Positions 27,022 through 36,792 of a stretch of DNA of 64,000 nucleotides are shown here, in pieces. The notes beneath the pieces were generated by a model that was not told where the DNA came from, made no database searches, and saw only the letters and a program-made list of their open reading frames with translations. Made by a program: the position numbers and the translations under genes. The stretch's first letter is position 1. Each line of letters opens with the position of its first letter. Source of the DNA: Methylotenera sp. (GTDB taxonomy: Bacteria; Pseudomonadota; Gammaproteobacteria; Burkholderiales; Methylophilaceae); contig JABFQV010000002.1 of the NCBI GenBank assembly GCA_013141495.1, positions 371,032 through 435,031 of the forward strand, given 5' to 3'.

Positions 27022-28443
27022 TTAACTTTCTTTCGCAGCCTTTTTATTACGCTTTTCTTTAATAGAAGCTTCACGATGCGCAGTTTTGCCAAGCTTCTCC
27101 GCATGCAAGGCACTAAGCCCCCAATTGAGTTCCTGATCCTGCACGTAACGCTTATTTAATTGCCATGCGATTTGTGCGCGCGCCAACTCAACGCCCAAGT
27201 AAAACGCATGTGAAGCATCATCATCCACTTTTAGGTGTGGGTATAGTACAAACGGATCAACCGCCTCATATATGCCATCACGGTTGTAGATATGCAAGCC
27301 TTGCTCACTGACTTGAATACGAAAACTCGGGTCTTTTATCTGAGTAGCTATTTCTTTGATTTCATCTGCGCCGTAAGTAAATGGGCGTCTATCATGCAGT
27401 CCAAGCAAGCCGTCACTATAGCCTCGTGGCAGCCTATCATCACGCTTTGCTGCAAACATGATGCGCCTAGCGATGTCTGCCTCAGCAATTGCGTTAACAG
27501 CGTGCGGGCTTACAGACGTTGCCAATACCGCGTTGATATCAAGCTCGCTAATCATGCCAAATAACAGCGCATTGATGCCTGTGGTATCGGCATCCGTCAG
27601 CTCGGTTAAATTACCAATGCCCATCATGATTTGAATCTCAGGGTATTTTTTGCGCAGTTTTTGGTAACGCACAATTGAATCAGTCAACCCAAAATGAATC
27701 GGATCTAAAATCGCATCCGCAATAAATGGTTTGTTACGTTGTAGGCATATTTCAATCGCACGGTAGAGTGATGCCAAGCTATGCGGCTTAGCGGGTATTA
27801 ACACTGGCGTCGCAGCTACTTCATCAGCTATCCATAACGTGTTTTCTGTTAAGCTCAATAAATAATCTGCGCCTGCATGCCCTGCGGACAATAAGTCGTC
27901 AGTATTGAGTGAATCTACGCTCACTTGAAAACCTAACTGTTTTAGTGCTGTAACGGCCTCTGCCAAATGCGAAAAAGGCACCGCTGGTAAGCAACCTAAA
28001 TCAATCACATTAGCACCTTGGGCTTGGTACTGCTGTGCTTTTTTTACGATGCCTTCAATACTTAAATAGGGCGCATCTACAATCTCAGCAAAAATTTTCA
28101 CCTGATGCTGGCTTAAATCAGGCGCTACGCCTGCATGACCGAAATATTGCGGCAAATCCTTCAAATCTATAGGACCACGCTCTACCGGCACGCCATACTG
28201 CGCCTCAAGCGCGGTTAAATCACCTTGGCACAAGCCTGGAACAATTATTTTATCGGCATCACCGGTTTGTTTAAGTCTGCGCGCTATTAAATCTGGCGTC
28301 ATTAAAGCAGCAACAGAGACACCAATTTGCTCAATACGGTATTTAAACGGCGGCGTTTTTGGGTTGCTTTGCACTTCACTCAAGACTTTGTTAAGACTTT
28401 TTTCGGCAAGCTTACCCGTTAAAAAAAGTAGATTTTTAGTCAT
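27022..28443 (-). CDS. Dihydropteroate synthase-like protein (DUF6513 / pterin-binding) of H4MPT synthesis
   Basis: The 473-residue product has an N-terminal domain of about 130 residues (FLTGKLAEKSLNKVL) and a TIM-barrel resembling dihydropteroate synthase (GANVIDLGCLPA, DSLNTDDL, ADAILDPIHFG, MMGIGNLTELTD). In H4MPT organisms this family is proposed to join the pterin to the arylamine part of the cofactor. The position between the flavoprotein and DUF447 with 3-base gaps on both sides supports this. Confidence 0.87.
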   Translation of the reverse strand: MTKNLLFLTGKLAEKSLNKVLSEVQSNPKTPPFKYRIEQIGVSVAALMTPDLIARRLKQTGDADKIIVPGLCQGDLTALEAQYGVPVERGPIDLKDLPQYFGHAGVAPDLSQHQVKIFAEIVDAPYLSIEGIVKKAQQYQAQGANVIDLGCLPAVPFSHLAEAVTALKQLGFQVSVDSLNTDDLLSAGHAGADYLLSLTENTLWIADEVAATPVLIPAKPHSLASLYRAIEICLQRNKPFIADAILDPIHFGLTDSIVRYQKLRKKYPEIQIMMGIGNLTELTDADTTGINALLFGMISELDINAVLATSVSPHAVNAIAEADIARRIMFAAKRDDRLPRGYSDGLLGLHDRRPFTYGADEIKEIATQIKDPSFRIQVSEQGLHIYNRDGIYEAVDPFVLYPHLKVDDDASHAFYLGVELARAQIAWQLNKRYVQDQELNWGLSALHAEKLGKTAHREASIKEKRNKKAAKES

Positions 28444-28446
28444 ACT

Positions 28447-29001
28447 TCAAGACTGAATGGCAGACTGAGCCGTCAAATACATATTTTTCTGTATGCTTTC
28501 ACTTAAGCTCTGCATATCTTCCACCACTGTAGTTGCTTCAAATGTTTTGAGCTTGGCGATATTATCTAAATCTATTTTGCGCGGATACACTTTAACAACA
28601 TTATCTCGCGGTGCCTCAGATTCCAACTCCGGCGCTGTATCGCAGGCAAATACAATACTTGGTACGCGTGTTTTTCCAGCTTGCGCGTATAAATTGGTCA
28701 CTAAACTATCTGAAAAACCATAAGCCATTTTAGCGATAGTATTTGAAGTGGCAGGTGCAATCACCAGCGTATGGTATTTACCTTGGTAAAATAGCTCAAC
28801 AGGCACGCTGCTAGCAGTTTTATCTTGAAAGACTCGATGCCCTTTAGCGTTTAATAACGACTGAAACCCATACTGCTGAATGATTTCAGCCGCCGCTCTA
28901 CTAAGAAATACATCAACATTTTCCAAAGAGTTAAGGATAGATAGAGATTCACGCAGATAATGCCCAGAACCCGTAATTGCCCACGCTAGACGTTGCTGCA
29001 T
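28447..29001 (-). CDS. Flavoprotein (AfpA/DmrB-like) of the H4MPT cluster
   Basis: A flavoprotein-fold protein of about 185 residues: AWAITGSGHYLRES (FMN phosphate loop), APATSNTIAKMAYG and VFACDTAP are typical. Related proteins (DmrB-type) reduce dihydromethanopterin to tetrahydromethanopterin, so this is a candidate for that step. The frame runs up to ATG 29064, but starts at 29019 or 29001 (MQQRLAWAITG) match the family better; 29001 avoids overlap with the next gene. The reductase role is inferred from family and neighbours. Confidence 0.82.
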   Translation of the reverse strand: MQQRLAWAITGSGHYLRESLSILNSLENVDVFLSRAAAEIIQQYGFQSLLNAKGHRVFQDKTASSVPVELFYQGKYHTLVIAPATSNTIAKMAYGFSDSLVTNLYAQAGKTRVPSIVFACDTAPELESEAPRDNVVKVYPRKIDLDNIAKLKTFEATTVVEDMQSLSESIQKNMYLTAQSAIQS

Positions 29002-29005
29002 ATTG

Positions 29006-29596
29006 TTACCAACTTTCATACCAATACCACCATTGCTGATGAATATGTTTATAAGAATCCTCACCCTGCATCAAAGGTGGAATGTGCGATGAGTTTGCGA
29101 AACCAGCTCTATCAAATAGGCCATGAGATGAAGTCAATACTCTTACCGTCCCATCTGACAATATATCCGTAAATGTAATGCTATAAAGACCGACTTGCCG
29201 CTTTGGATGATTAAACTCAAAAGCAAGGTCAATTTTTCCAGCGCGAACTTGCTCTGCATAGACTGACAACGCATGTTCGCTCAGTGCAAACCTTACTGAA
29301 GAAAAAATACCTGTTAAAGCTAAAACTAATGGCAAAATAACAAGAACTGGTTCAATCGACCAATAGGCTATGTTTCTTTTGGCCTCAACGATACCTCTAC
29401 GTTGACGTTTTAAGGACAAAATAAGTCTAACTAGCCAGACCAGTCCCCATATCAGCGTTACAGGCAAAGCCACCAGAATCAACAGCATATTAAAACCAGC
29501 ATCACTAAACACAACAACGCAAAATAAAAACCATACAACACCAAACAAAAGCTGCGTGTAGCTAAATTGATTAGACAGTTTATTTTGCTCGCTCAT
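29006..29596 (-). CDS. Unknown membrane protein next to the H4MPT genes
   Basis: I do not recognise a family. The 196-residue product has three hydrophobic stretches in its first half (about residues 14-32, 35-60 and 83-106), with a basic loop (LKRQRRG) between the second and third, and a soluble C-terminal half rich in aromatic residues that ends HQQWWYWYESW. It overlaps the upstream membrane-protein gene by 17 bases and is followed after 4 bases by the flavoprotein, so it is probably part of the same transcript. Confidence 0.65.
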   Translation of the reverse strand: MSEQNKLSNQFSYTQLLFGVVWFLFCVVVFSDAGFNMLLILVALPVTLIWGLVWLVRLILSLKRQRRGIVEAKRNIAYWSIEPVLVILPLVLALTGIFSSVRFALSEHALSVYAEQVRAGKIDLAFEFNHPKRQVGLYSITFTDILSDGTVRVLTSSHGLFDRAGFANSSHIPPLMQGEDSYKHIHQQWWYWYESW

Positions 29597-30218
29597 ACTT
29601 TGTACTCAACGCTGACTTTTTATGGCGACTCATCATATCATTGGCTATAGCAACCACTGTGCGCGGCATTGGTGGAACATTCATATAAAAAGCCACTGAT
29701 ACACTACCGTCTTGCTGCAAATGTTTATCTACTTGTATGTCAGCAAAAAAATCTTGCAACTCATCCTCCGTCGCTTTTACATTCAATACAGCGCCATTAG
29801 TTGAACCGTCATGCGTTGCTACTTTCGAGACTCGAATGTTTGAGATATTTTCCCAAGGCACAAAAAGCCAGCTTTTTCTTCGACTATTTTCTATTTCAGC
29901 ATTTTTACCCAGATGCGTAGTAAGTGCATATTTATGCTTAAAATACATCCCGAGATGATCCGCAAGAAAAAATGGGGTTGATGAATACTGTGACCAACCC
30001 CTGGAATGTAGTGCAGAAAAGAAAAACGCAGGTACTAGTATGCAAACCAGCAATTGAACCCATAAAGGCATCTTTGCCCAATCATGAATACTGAACCATG
30101 CTACCGCGATTGCAAATAATAGTGAAATCAGTCTTAACAGGTTTGTAAACCATTTTGGCATCATAGGAGCGTAAGCCTCGCTCCCTAAACTTGGCATTTC
30201 AGGTAATCGCTTATTCAT
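29580..30218 (-). CDS. Unknown membrane protein with PH-like C-terminal part
   Basis: A 212-residue protein with two hydrophobic stretches (about residues 25-45 and 50-70) followed by a soluble domain in which FVPWENISNIRVSK resembles bacterial PH (YcxB-like) domains. No function can be assigned. It starts 29 bases after purA and overlaps the next membrane-protein gene by 17 bases, so the two unknown proteins may form a complex. Confidence 0.65.
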   Translation of the reverse strand: MNKRLPEMPSLGSEAYAPMMPKWFTNLLRLISLLFAIAVAWFSIHDWAKMPLWVQLLVCILVPAFFFSALHSRGWSQYSSTPFFLADHLGMYFKHKYALTTHLGKNAEIENSRRKSWLFVPWENISNIRVSKVATHDGSTNGAVLNVKATEDELQDFFADIQVDKHLQQDGSVSVAFYMNVPPMPRTVVAIANDMMSRHKKSALSTKYERAK

Positions 30219-30247
30219 CGCAAATTAACTCGAATGCCTTACAAAAT

Positions 30248-31582
30248 CTAGAGACTAAACGGATGCTCGATCACAATGGTTTCATCACGCTCTGGGCCTG
30301 TTGAAACAATGGCAATTGGCACACCGCATAAAGCTTCTAAACGTTTGAGATAGTTTTGTGCGTTTTTAGGCAGGCCATCCCAAGTTTTAACGCCAAAAGT
30401 AGTTTCTGACCAGCCTGGCACCGTTTCATAAATCGGCTTACAGCCTGCTACGTCATCGGCACCAATCGGCAGTAGATCTATTTTTTTGCCATCCAGCTCG
30501 TAACCGGTGCAAATGTTAAGCTCTTTAATACCGTCTAATACGTCCAGTTTAGTGATACATAAACCCGTTAAACCGTTAATTAACGCAGAGCGACGCAATG
30601 CTGCTGCATCAAACCAACCACAGCGACGTTTACGTTTTGTGACTGTGCCAATCTCTTGGCCTTTGTTAGACATTTGATATCCAGGCACGCCTTGCGTTTC
30701 AATATCCAGCTCACTCGGAAAAGGTCCGCCACCTACGCGCGTGGTGTAGGCTTTGGTAATTCCTAATACATAATGCAACATATTGGCACCAACACCCGTG
30801 CCTGCTGAAGCTTGGCCTGCAATACAATTGCTAGATGTCACATAAGGGTAAGTACCATGATCGATATCCAATAGTGTGCCTTGTGCACCTTCAAACAAGA
30901 GATTTTCACCTCTAGCGTTAGCCGCATAAAGTTCAGCTGAAATGTCGGTCACCATAGGTTTCAAGGCTATCGCATGCTGCATGCTTGCATCGTATTGTTG
31001 GTTAAAATCAACAGCCTTGGCATCGAGATAATTTGTAAGTACGAAATTGTGATAGTCCATGACTTCACGTAATTTATCGGCAAAGCGTTCAGGATAAAAT
31101 AAATCATAAACACGTAAAGCACGGCGCGCTACTTTATCTTCATAAGTGGGACCTATGCCTTTACCCGTGGTGCCGATTTTTTTATCCGCGCCACGCTTAG
31201 CCTCGCGCGCTAAATCAACAGCTACGTGATGGCTTAAAATCAATGGGCAACCTGAACTGACCTTAAGACGATTTTTAACTTCCAAACCACCTTGTTCAAG
31301 TACGGAAATCTCACTCAACAAATGCCCAGCATCTAACACTACGCCGTTACCAATGTAGCAGTTCACGCCGGCACGTACGATACCAGATGGCACCAAATTT
31401 AGTTTATAAATGCGTTGTGCGTCACCTTGACCAACAACCAGCGTATGTCCAGCATTATGTCCGCCTTGAAAGCGCACTACACCTTGGGCATGATCTGTGA
31501 GCCAATCGACTATCTTGCCTTTACCTTCATCGCCCCACTGGGTTCCGATGACGACTACATTTTTTGCATTCTTATTTGCCAT
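30248..31582 (-). CDS. purA: Adenylosuccinate synthetase
   Basis: PurA makes adenylosuccinate from IMP, aspartate and GTP. The start [20 protein letters not shown] holds the catalytic Asp and GTP-binding loop; [14 protein letters not shown] and TKLDVLDG are further hallmarks. The 444-residue length is normal. The order hflC-yjeT-hisZ-purA is a recognised betaproteobacterial arrangement. Confidence 0.96.
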   Translation of the reverse strand: MANKNAKNVVVIGTQWGDEGKGKIVDWLTDHAQGVVRFQGGHNAGHTLVVGQGDAQRIYKLNLVPSGIVRAGVNCYIGNGVVLDAGHLLSEISVLEQGGLEVKNRLKVSSGCPLILSHHVAVDLAREAKRGADKKIGTTGKGIGPTYEDKVARRALRVYDLFYPERFADKLREVMDYHNFVLTNYLDAKAVDFNQQYDASMQHAIALKPMVTDISAELYAANARGENLLFEGAQGTLLDIDHGTYPYVTSSNCIAGQASAGTGVGANMLHYVLGITKAYTTRVGGGPFPSELDIETQGVPGYQMSNKGQEIGTVTKRKRRCGWFDAAALRRSALINGLTGLCITKLDVLDGIKELNICTGYELDGKKIDLLPIGADDVAGCKPIYETVPGWSETTFGVKTWDGLPKNAQNYLKRLEALCGVPIAIVSTGPERDETIVIEHPFSL

Positions 31583-31643
31583 AACGTTGACTTTACAATT
31601 GAGTTAGTTGAATTTTTTTAATAACGAGCAGTTGTGATGATTT

Positions 31644-32819
31644 TTATTGGTGTGCTATTTCCACTACGTGCCAACCTGAGTTGAAATGTTCCAATTTTTT
31701 ATTACAATTGAGTTCAACCATATCAGACTCAGCACCGATTAAGCCCTGTACTACGATGTAGCCTTCAGCCCTCAAAGCCTCAATTTTGGCAATTAACGTT
31801 TTATCATCTGAAGCAGGCGCAAATATGGCGGTGGCTGACTGTGCTGGTGGCAACGCTGTTGCCACACCGCGTAAATCCAGGCTAAAGCCTGTGGCAGGAC
31901 GTGCGCGACCAAATGACTGCCCAACCTTATCATAACGGCCACCTAATGCTAATGGTCCTTTATAACCTTGCGCATAAGCGGCAAACACAATACCACTATG
32001 ATAATGATAGCCACGCAACTCGCTTAAATCAAAGCTTACAGTAACGCCCAAGTCATCTAAAGCACCACTCACTTTGATTAAATCTTCTAGTGCGTGTTTA
32101 ATCGCAGCAGTTTCTGGTAACAACTTTGCAGCTTTCACTAATATGGTTTTATCACCATTAAGCTCGGTTAAATGTAATAAGGCTTCACGCGTAGTTTTAT
32201 CTAAAGCTTTAGCTAACACTGCTACAGAAGATTGATCTTTGCTTTGCAACGCGGCGTATAAGTCTTTCTCAAGCTGCGGGTTGACTTGGCTAGATTCAAT
32301 TAAGCTACCAAACACATTCACATGGCTAAAATCCATGTGAACTTGATCAATACCTATGGCCTGCAATGCCTTAACAAGTAAGCGCTGAATTTCAATGTCG
32401 CTCGCAATTCCGGCGTGACCATATAACTCTGCACCTAGCTGTAACGGTTCACGTGTTTGCGCCAAACCATCTGGTTTGGTACGCAATACGCTACCGGCAT
32501 AGCATAAGCGCGTAATGCCCTGATGATTTAACAAATGCGCATCTATCCGTGCCGCCTGTGGCGTCATGTCAGCGCGCACGCCCATCAAGCGGCCTGTGAG
32601 CTGGTCCACCACTTTAAACGTGGCCAGATCTAAATCATGCCCAACCCCTGTAATTAAAGACTCCATGTACTCTAACATCGGAGGAATAACATACTGATAG
32701 CCATGCACTTTAAACAGATCAAGCAAGGTACGACGCAATGTTTCAATACGTGTAGCCTCAGCGGGCAAAACATCTTCAACATATTCCGGGAGCAACCAAT
32801 TACGCATTTTTATCATCAC
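31644..32819 (-). CDS. hisZ: ATP phosphoribosyltransferase regulatory subunit HisZ
   Basis: A 391-residue paralogue of histidyl-tRNA synthetase without the anticodon-binding domain. It shows class II motif 2 (RLCYAGSVLRT) and GGRYDKVGQSFG. HisZ is needed with the short form of HisG for the first step of histidine synthesis. The start MRNWLLPEYVEDVLP (ATG 32810 or 32819) fits the family. Confidence 0.92.
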   Translation of the reverse strand: MMIKMRNWLLPEYVEDVLPAEATRIETLRRTLLDLFKVHGYQYVIPPMLEYMESLITGVGHDLDLATFKVVDQLTGRLMGVRADMTPQAARIDAHLLNHQGITRLCYAGSVLRTKPDGLAQTREPLQLGAELYGHAGIASDIEIQRLLVKALQAIGIDQVHMDFSHVNVFGSLIESSQVNPQLEKDLYAALQSKDQSSVAVLAKALDKTTREALLHLTELNGDKTILVKAAKLLPETAAIKHALEDLIKVSGALDDLGVTVSFDLSELRGYHYHSGIVFAAYAQGYKGPLALGGRYDKVGQSFGRARPATGFSLDLRGVATALPPAQSATAIFAPASDDKTLIAKIEALRAEGYIVVQGLIGAESDMVELNCNKKLEHFNSGWHVVEIAHQ

Positions 32820-32851
32820 TTTTTAGCAGGCAATTATTTACAAAAAAACAA

Positions 32852-33040
32852 TTACTTACTTAATAAAATTAATATCAAACCACCAATAATAGACGCCAAA
32901 CCGACAAACCTTAGTTGCCCATCTTTCATCTCAATCATGCGTTTGAAGGTCTCACGCCAAGCCTGTGGCATCAACAAAGGCAATAAACCCTCTAAAACCA
33001 GCATAAGACCTAACGCAGTCAGTAGTGTACCGCTAAAAAT
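32852..33040 (-). CDS. yjeT: DUF2065 / YjeT family small membrane protein with probable ATT start
   Basis: Between hflC and hisZ the minus strand encodes 62 residues, IFSGTLLTALGLMLVLEGLL then MPQAWRETFKRM, two membrane segments, ending LLSK. This is the DUF2065/YjeT pattern and the expected neighbour of hflC. No ATG, GTG or TTG lies in frame before residue 13; the frame is closed upstream at TAA inside the hflC end. AAGG stands 6 bases before an ATT codon at 33040, so initiation at ATT seems likely. ATG 33004 would give only 50 residues and cut the first membrane helix. Function of the family is unknown. Confidence 0.75.
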   Translation of the reverse strand: MFSGTLLTALGLMLVLEGLLPLLMPQAWRETFKRMIEMKDGQLRFVGLASIIGGLILILLSK

Positions 33041-33048
33041 GCTAAGCC

Positions 33049-33924
33049 TTATTTTTTAGAAGGGCTACGCATGTACTTGAAGAAGTCTGAGTTTGGATCT
33101 AACACCATGACATCACTCTTGCTCTTAAAGCTATTTTTGTAGGCTTCTGTGCTACGATAAAATGCGTAAAACTCCGGATTGCGACTATAGGACTGATTGT
33201 AAATTTCAGCGGCCTTAGCATCGCCCTCACCCTTGGTTTTTTGTGCATCCCGGAAAGCTTCAGCAACAATCACTTCACGTTGCTTATCTGCATCTGCACG
33301 AATTTTTTCAGAGGCAGCAGAACCTTCTGACCGTAGCTGATTAGCAAGACGCTTACGCTCTGCAATCATACGATCAAATACAGATTTACTGATTTCTTCT
33401 GAATAATCAACACGTTTCAAACGCACATCCACCACTTCAATGCCCATTTGACGCGCTTCAGCATCCGCCTTTACACGCAAGCGATCCATCACCACTCCGC
33501 GTTCACCGGCAATCACCTCATGTACAGTACGCATACCAAACTCCGTACGCAAGCCAGCATTCACCACTTTTGATAATCGATCTTCTGCGGCAGCTTCACC
33601 ACCTTCTTTGATCGACACATAGTATTTTTTAGGATCGACTATGCGCCATTTCACAAATGAATCCACCATCATATATTTGTTTTCACTGGTGATAAATTTG
33701 GCAGGCTGCTCCCAATCCAGTGTCAATATACGATTATCAAAATACTTTAAGTTATCTAACAACGGCACTTTAAAATAAAGCCCTGGCTGTTTCTTAACGG
33801 CAACAATTTCACCTAAACGTTGCACCAATACATATTGCGTTTGATCAACAGTGAATGCTGAAACTGATAAAAGCATCAAACCAACAATTGCAAATATCAG
33901 AATATTTTTTATATTTTTCATCAT
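33049..33924 (-). CDS. hflC: Protease modulator HflC
   Basis: A 291-residue SPFH/prohibitin-family protein with an N-terminal membrane anchor (about residues 6-25) and the periplasmic SPFH domain (TQYVLVQRLGEIVAV, GIEVVDVRLKRVDY), then a coiled coil. HflC with HflK forms a large cage around the FtsH protease. The gene starts 6 bases after the end of hflK. Confidence 0.95.
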   Translation of the reverse strand: MMKNIKNILIFAIVGLMLLSVSAFTVDQTQYVLVQRLGEIVAVKKQPGLYFKVPLLDNLKYFDNRILTLDWEQPAKFITSENKYMMVDSFVKWRIVDPKKYYVSIKEGGEAAAEDRLSKVVNAGLRTEFGMRTVHEVIAGERGVVMDRLRVKADAEARQMGIEVVDVRLKRVDYSEEISKSVFDRMIAERKRLANQLRSEGSAASEKIRADADKQREVIVAEAFRDAQKTKGEGDAKAAEIYNQSYSRNPEFYAFYRSTEAYKNSFKSKSDVMVLDPNSDFFKYMRSPSKK

Positions 33925-33930
33925 TATTCC

Positions 33931-35133
33931 TTATCGACTTTCTCTGTCGCGACTACGGAAAGCATCGCGTGTGCGATCTGCAGTGGCTAAAGCTTCAGCT
34001 GCCGTGGCAGCGCCAACCTGCGGATTAAGTGACTGCATGGATTGTGACTGCTGAACCGTGTCGCCACCACTAGCACTGATGAGCTTATCTAACGGAAGAT
34101 ACAGCAAGCTGTTACTACCCGCCTTTTGATCAACAATCACCTTACTAACACTCGACATAATCTGCTCTTGCGCATCTAAAAACAAACGTTGGCGCGTCAC
34201 TTCAGGCGCGTTGTTATATTGCGCTAAAATTTGATCAAAACGGCTGGCATTGCCTCGCGCTTCACTCTCAACTTTTAATTTATAACCTGCGGCTTCGGCT
34301 AACAAACGTGAAGCCGTACCACGTGCTTTTGGAATAACATCATTCGCGTAGGCTTGACCTTCGTTAATTTGACGCTGGTTATCTTGATTAGCACGGTTGA
34401 CGTCTTCAAATGCTTCTTGCACCTGCTCAGGTGGCTGAGCACTTTGCAACGATACGCTGATAATTTTCACGCCAGTCTTGTAGCTATCTAAAATGACCTG
34501 CATGCGCTCTGAAGTATCTGCCAAGCCTTTTTGCAATAGATCATCTAACTTATTCTTACCTACCACTTCGCGAATCGCCGTTTCAGCTGCAGACATAACC
34601 GCAGCATCAGTTGAACGGTTATTAAACAAATAATATTTTGCATTATTTAGGTTGTACTGCACCGCAAACTGTAAATCAATAATATTTTCATCTTCAGTCA
34701 GCATCAACGCTTCACGTGGTTGCTTGGTTTTACTACCTCCGCCTTCAGCACTGCTGCGATAGCCGACTTCTAACCTGCGTACCTGCTCCATATTTACCAC
34801 AGAAACAGATTCAATTGGGTAAGGCAAATGCCAGCGTGGACCTGGCTCTGTGTTTTCATCCAGCACTTTACCAAAACGGTTTACTACACCAAGCGAACCT
34901 TGATCAACAATATAAAATCCCGTACCTAGCCAAATCAGCATCACGACCGCCAAAATAGGTAATATAGGTAAGTTAACAGGGTTAGCTTGCGGCCGAATTG
35001 GCTGTGGATTAGACTTATTACCGCCACCTTTTCCAAACAAGGTGTTGATCTTACGGCTTAAATCGCGCATGACCTCATCTAAATCTGGGGGACCTTCATT
35101 ATTTTGTGCACGCCATCCAGGAAATTTAATCAT
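33931..35133 (-). CDS. hflK: Protease modulator HflK
   Basis: A 400-residue SPFH protein with a Gly/Asn-rich cytoplasmic N-terminus (GPPDLDEVMRDLSRKINTLFG), one membrane segment (about residues 55-75) and the SPFH domain (GLGVV-type GSLGVVNRFGKV). Together with HflC it regulates FtsH. The order hfq-hflX-hflK-hflC is conserved. The C-terminal tail is hydrophilic, rich in Ser, Ala and Arg. Confidence 0.95.
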   Translation of the reverse strand: MIKFPGWRAQNNEGPPDLDEVMRDLSRKINTLFGKGGGNKSNPQPIRPQANPVNLPILPILAVVMLIWLGTGFYIVDQGSLGVVNRFGKVLDENTEPGPRWHLPYPIESVSVVNMEQVRRLEVGYRSSAEGGGSKTKQPREALMLTEDENIIDLQFAVQYNLNNAKYYLFNNRSTDAAVMSAAETAIREVVGKNKLDDLLQKGLADTSERMQVILDSYKTGVKIISVSLQSAQPPEQVQEAFEDVNRANQDNQRQINEGQAYANDVIPKARGTASRLLAEAAGYKLKVESEARGNASRFDQILAQYNNAPEVTRQRLFLDAQEQIMSSVSKVIVDQKAGSNSLLYLPLDKLISASGGDTVQQSQSMQSLNPQVGAATAAEALATADRTRDAFRSRDRESR

Positions 35134-35298
35134 TCATTGCTCCAAAACTAAAACTGACATTCATTAAACACGCTAGCTAACCAAAAAATGATTATCAGCG
35201 ACAAATACTCACCAATAAATACAGATGAACTGTATTTTCATGGCTTTTTATTTACTCAACACTACATTTGTATGCGCCCAATGATACTGATTGCTACC

Positions 35299-36435
35299 TT
35301 AAGCATAAGCATGTTCTTCTGTTCGTTGCTTTTGTATATATTGGTAATGTTCCGCCATGGCCTGCCTTAGCAAGTCCATGCCCTCACCTGTTTTAGCAGA
35401 TACATGCAGGGTTGCAATTCTACCATATTCATCACGCGTCACGGATGGCTCCAAGCCCACGCGGTCAATTTGGTTAAGCACTAAAATCTGTGGCACCTTA
35501 GCCGCGCCAATCTCCAGCAGCACTTTATTCACCTGTGCAATCTGCTCATCACGGTTGGTGCTAGCCGTATCTACAATATGCAGCAATAGGTCTGCTTGTA
35601 CTGATTCTTCTAGCGTTGCACCAAACGCTTCAACTAAAGCGTGTGGCAAGTGCTTAATAAAACCAACCGTATCGGATAGCACAACAGCCCCACAACCTTC
35701 AATAAAAATCTTGTGCGTTGTTGTATCCAAGGTCGCAAATAATTGATCCGCCACATAAATGTCGGCTTTGGTCAGGCGATTAAATACTGTTGATTTTCCT
35801 GCGTTGGTATAGCCTACCAAAGACACTGTCATTACATTTGAGCGCTTACGCGCGCGACGCTGCATGCCACGCTGCGCCTTGAGCTTAACTAGCTTTTCAC
35901 GCAACTGCTTAACGCGTACGCGTAACATACGACGATCAAGCTCTAACTGAGATTCACCAGGGCCACCGCGCACGCCGATGCCGCCTTTTTGACGCTCCAG
36001 GTGCGTCCAGCCACGCACTAGGCGCGTGGACAAATGCTCGAGCTGTGCAAGCTCAACCTGCAGCTTACCTTCATGGCTTTGTGCACGCTGGCTAAATATA
36101 TCAAGGATTAAGCCGGTTCTATCGACCACACGTGCTTGTAACAGCCGCTCTAAATTGCGTTGTTGCGATGGGGATAGGTCGTGATTAAATACGGCAATGT
36201 TAGCTTCACTGGCTTGCATCATTTGCGACAATTCATCGGCCTTACCGCTACCGATAAAAAGTTTGGCATCAGGTGTAGCGCGCCGGCCTTCAACCGTACC
36301 GCGTATTGCCAGACCAGCGCTGATACTTAACTGACGAAGTTCATGTAAGCTTTCTTCGTAATCGGTATCACCAAAATCAATGCTGACCATGATGGCAGCA
36401 TCGCCACCACTTGGTCTTTCAAACAAATCTTTCAA
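35299..36435 (-). CDS. hflX: Ribosome-associated GTPase HflX
   Basis: A 378-residue GTPase that splits stalled or stressed ribosomes. The N-terminal HflX domain (GSGKADEL, NHDLSPSQQRNLE) is followed by GGPGESQLELDRR and the G domain with GYTNAGKST (G1), DTVGF (G3) and NQID (G4). It lies 3 bases after hfq on the same strand. Confidence 0.95.
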   Translation of the reverse strand: MKDLFERPSGGDAAIMVSIDFGDTDYEESLHELRQLSISAGLAIRGTVEGRRATPDAKLFIGSGKADELSQMMQASEANIAVFNHDLSPSQQRNLERLLQARVVDRTGLILDIFSQRAQSHEGKLQVELAQLEHLSTRLVRGWTHLERQKGGIGVRGGPGESQLELDRRMLRVRVKQLREKLVKLKAQRGMQRRARKRSNVMTVSLVGYTNAGKSTVFNRLTKADIYVADQLFATLDTTTHKIFIEGCGAVVLSDTVGFIKHLPHALVEAFGATLEESVQADLLLHIVDTASTNRDEQIAQVNKVLLEIGAAKVPQILVLNQIDRVGLEPSVTRDEYGRIATLHVSAKTGEGMDLLRQAMAEHYQYIQKQRTEEHAYA

Positions 36436-36438
36436 TGC

Positions 36439-36675
36439 TTATTCATCGCCTTCTTGGTCAGGTATGTTTACCATACGTGCTGGAACAATGGTTGAAATCG
36501 CATGTTTATAAACCATTTGAGTAACCGTGTTTTTAAGCAAGATAACGTACTGATCAAATGAATCTACTTGACCTTGTAATTTGATGCCATTAACGAGATA
36601 GATAGATACAGCGACATGTTCTTTACGTAAAGCGTTAAGAAATGGGTCTTGTAACATTTGCCCTTTGTGATTCAT
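36439..36675 (-). CDS. hfq: RNA chaperone Hfq
   Basis: A 78-residue Sm-like protein forming a hexameric ring that pairs small RNAs with mRNAs. Sm1 and Sm2 motifs are clear ([32 protein letters not shown]). The C-terminal tail is short. On its strand AGGAG stands 5 bases before ATG 36675. Confidence 0.96.
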   Translation of the reverse strand: MNHKGQMLQDPFLNALRKEHVAVSIYLVNGIKLQGQVDSFDQYVILLKNTVTQMVYKHAISTIVPARMVNIPDQEGDE

Positions 36676-36792
36676 GATGTCTCCTATTGTTTGGAGTTAT
36701 ATAAAATTTACAACTACAGTTTGTTAATACTACACTCGTTCTGAGTTAGAGCAATCAAATTCGTTCCATTTAAACCACTATTTAATAGCTAG

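Noticed and set aside
32703..33059. Plus-strand frame of 118 codons across the hisZ start, the hflC-hisZ gap and the hflC end
   Set aside because: It lies antisense to hisZ, yjeT and hflC, all well supported, and encodes no recognisable protein.
35188..35370. Plus-strand 60-codon frame between hflK and hflX
   Set aside because: It overlaps the hflX 3' end on the opposite strand and, apart from a hydrophobic end, has no supporting feature.
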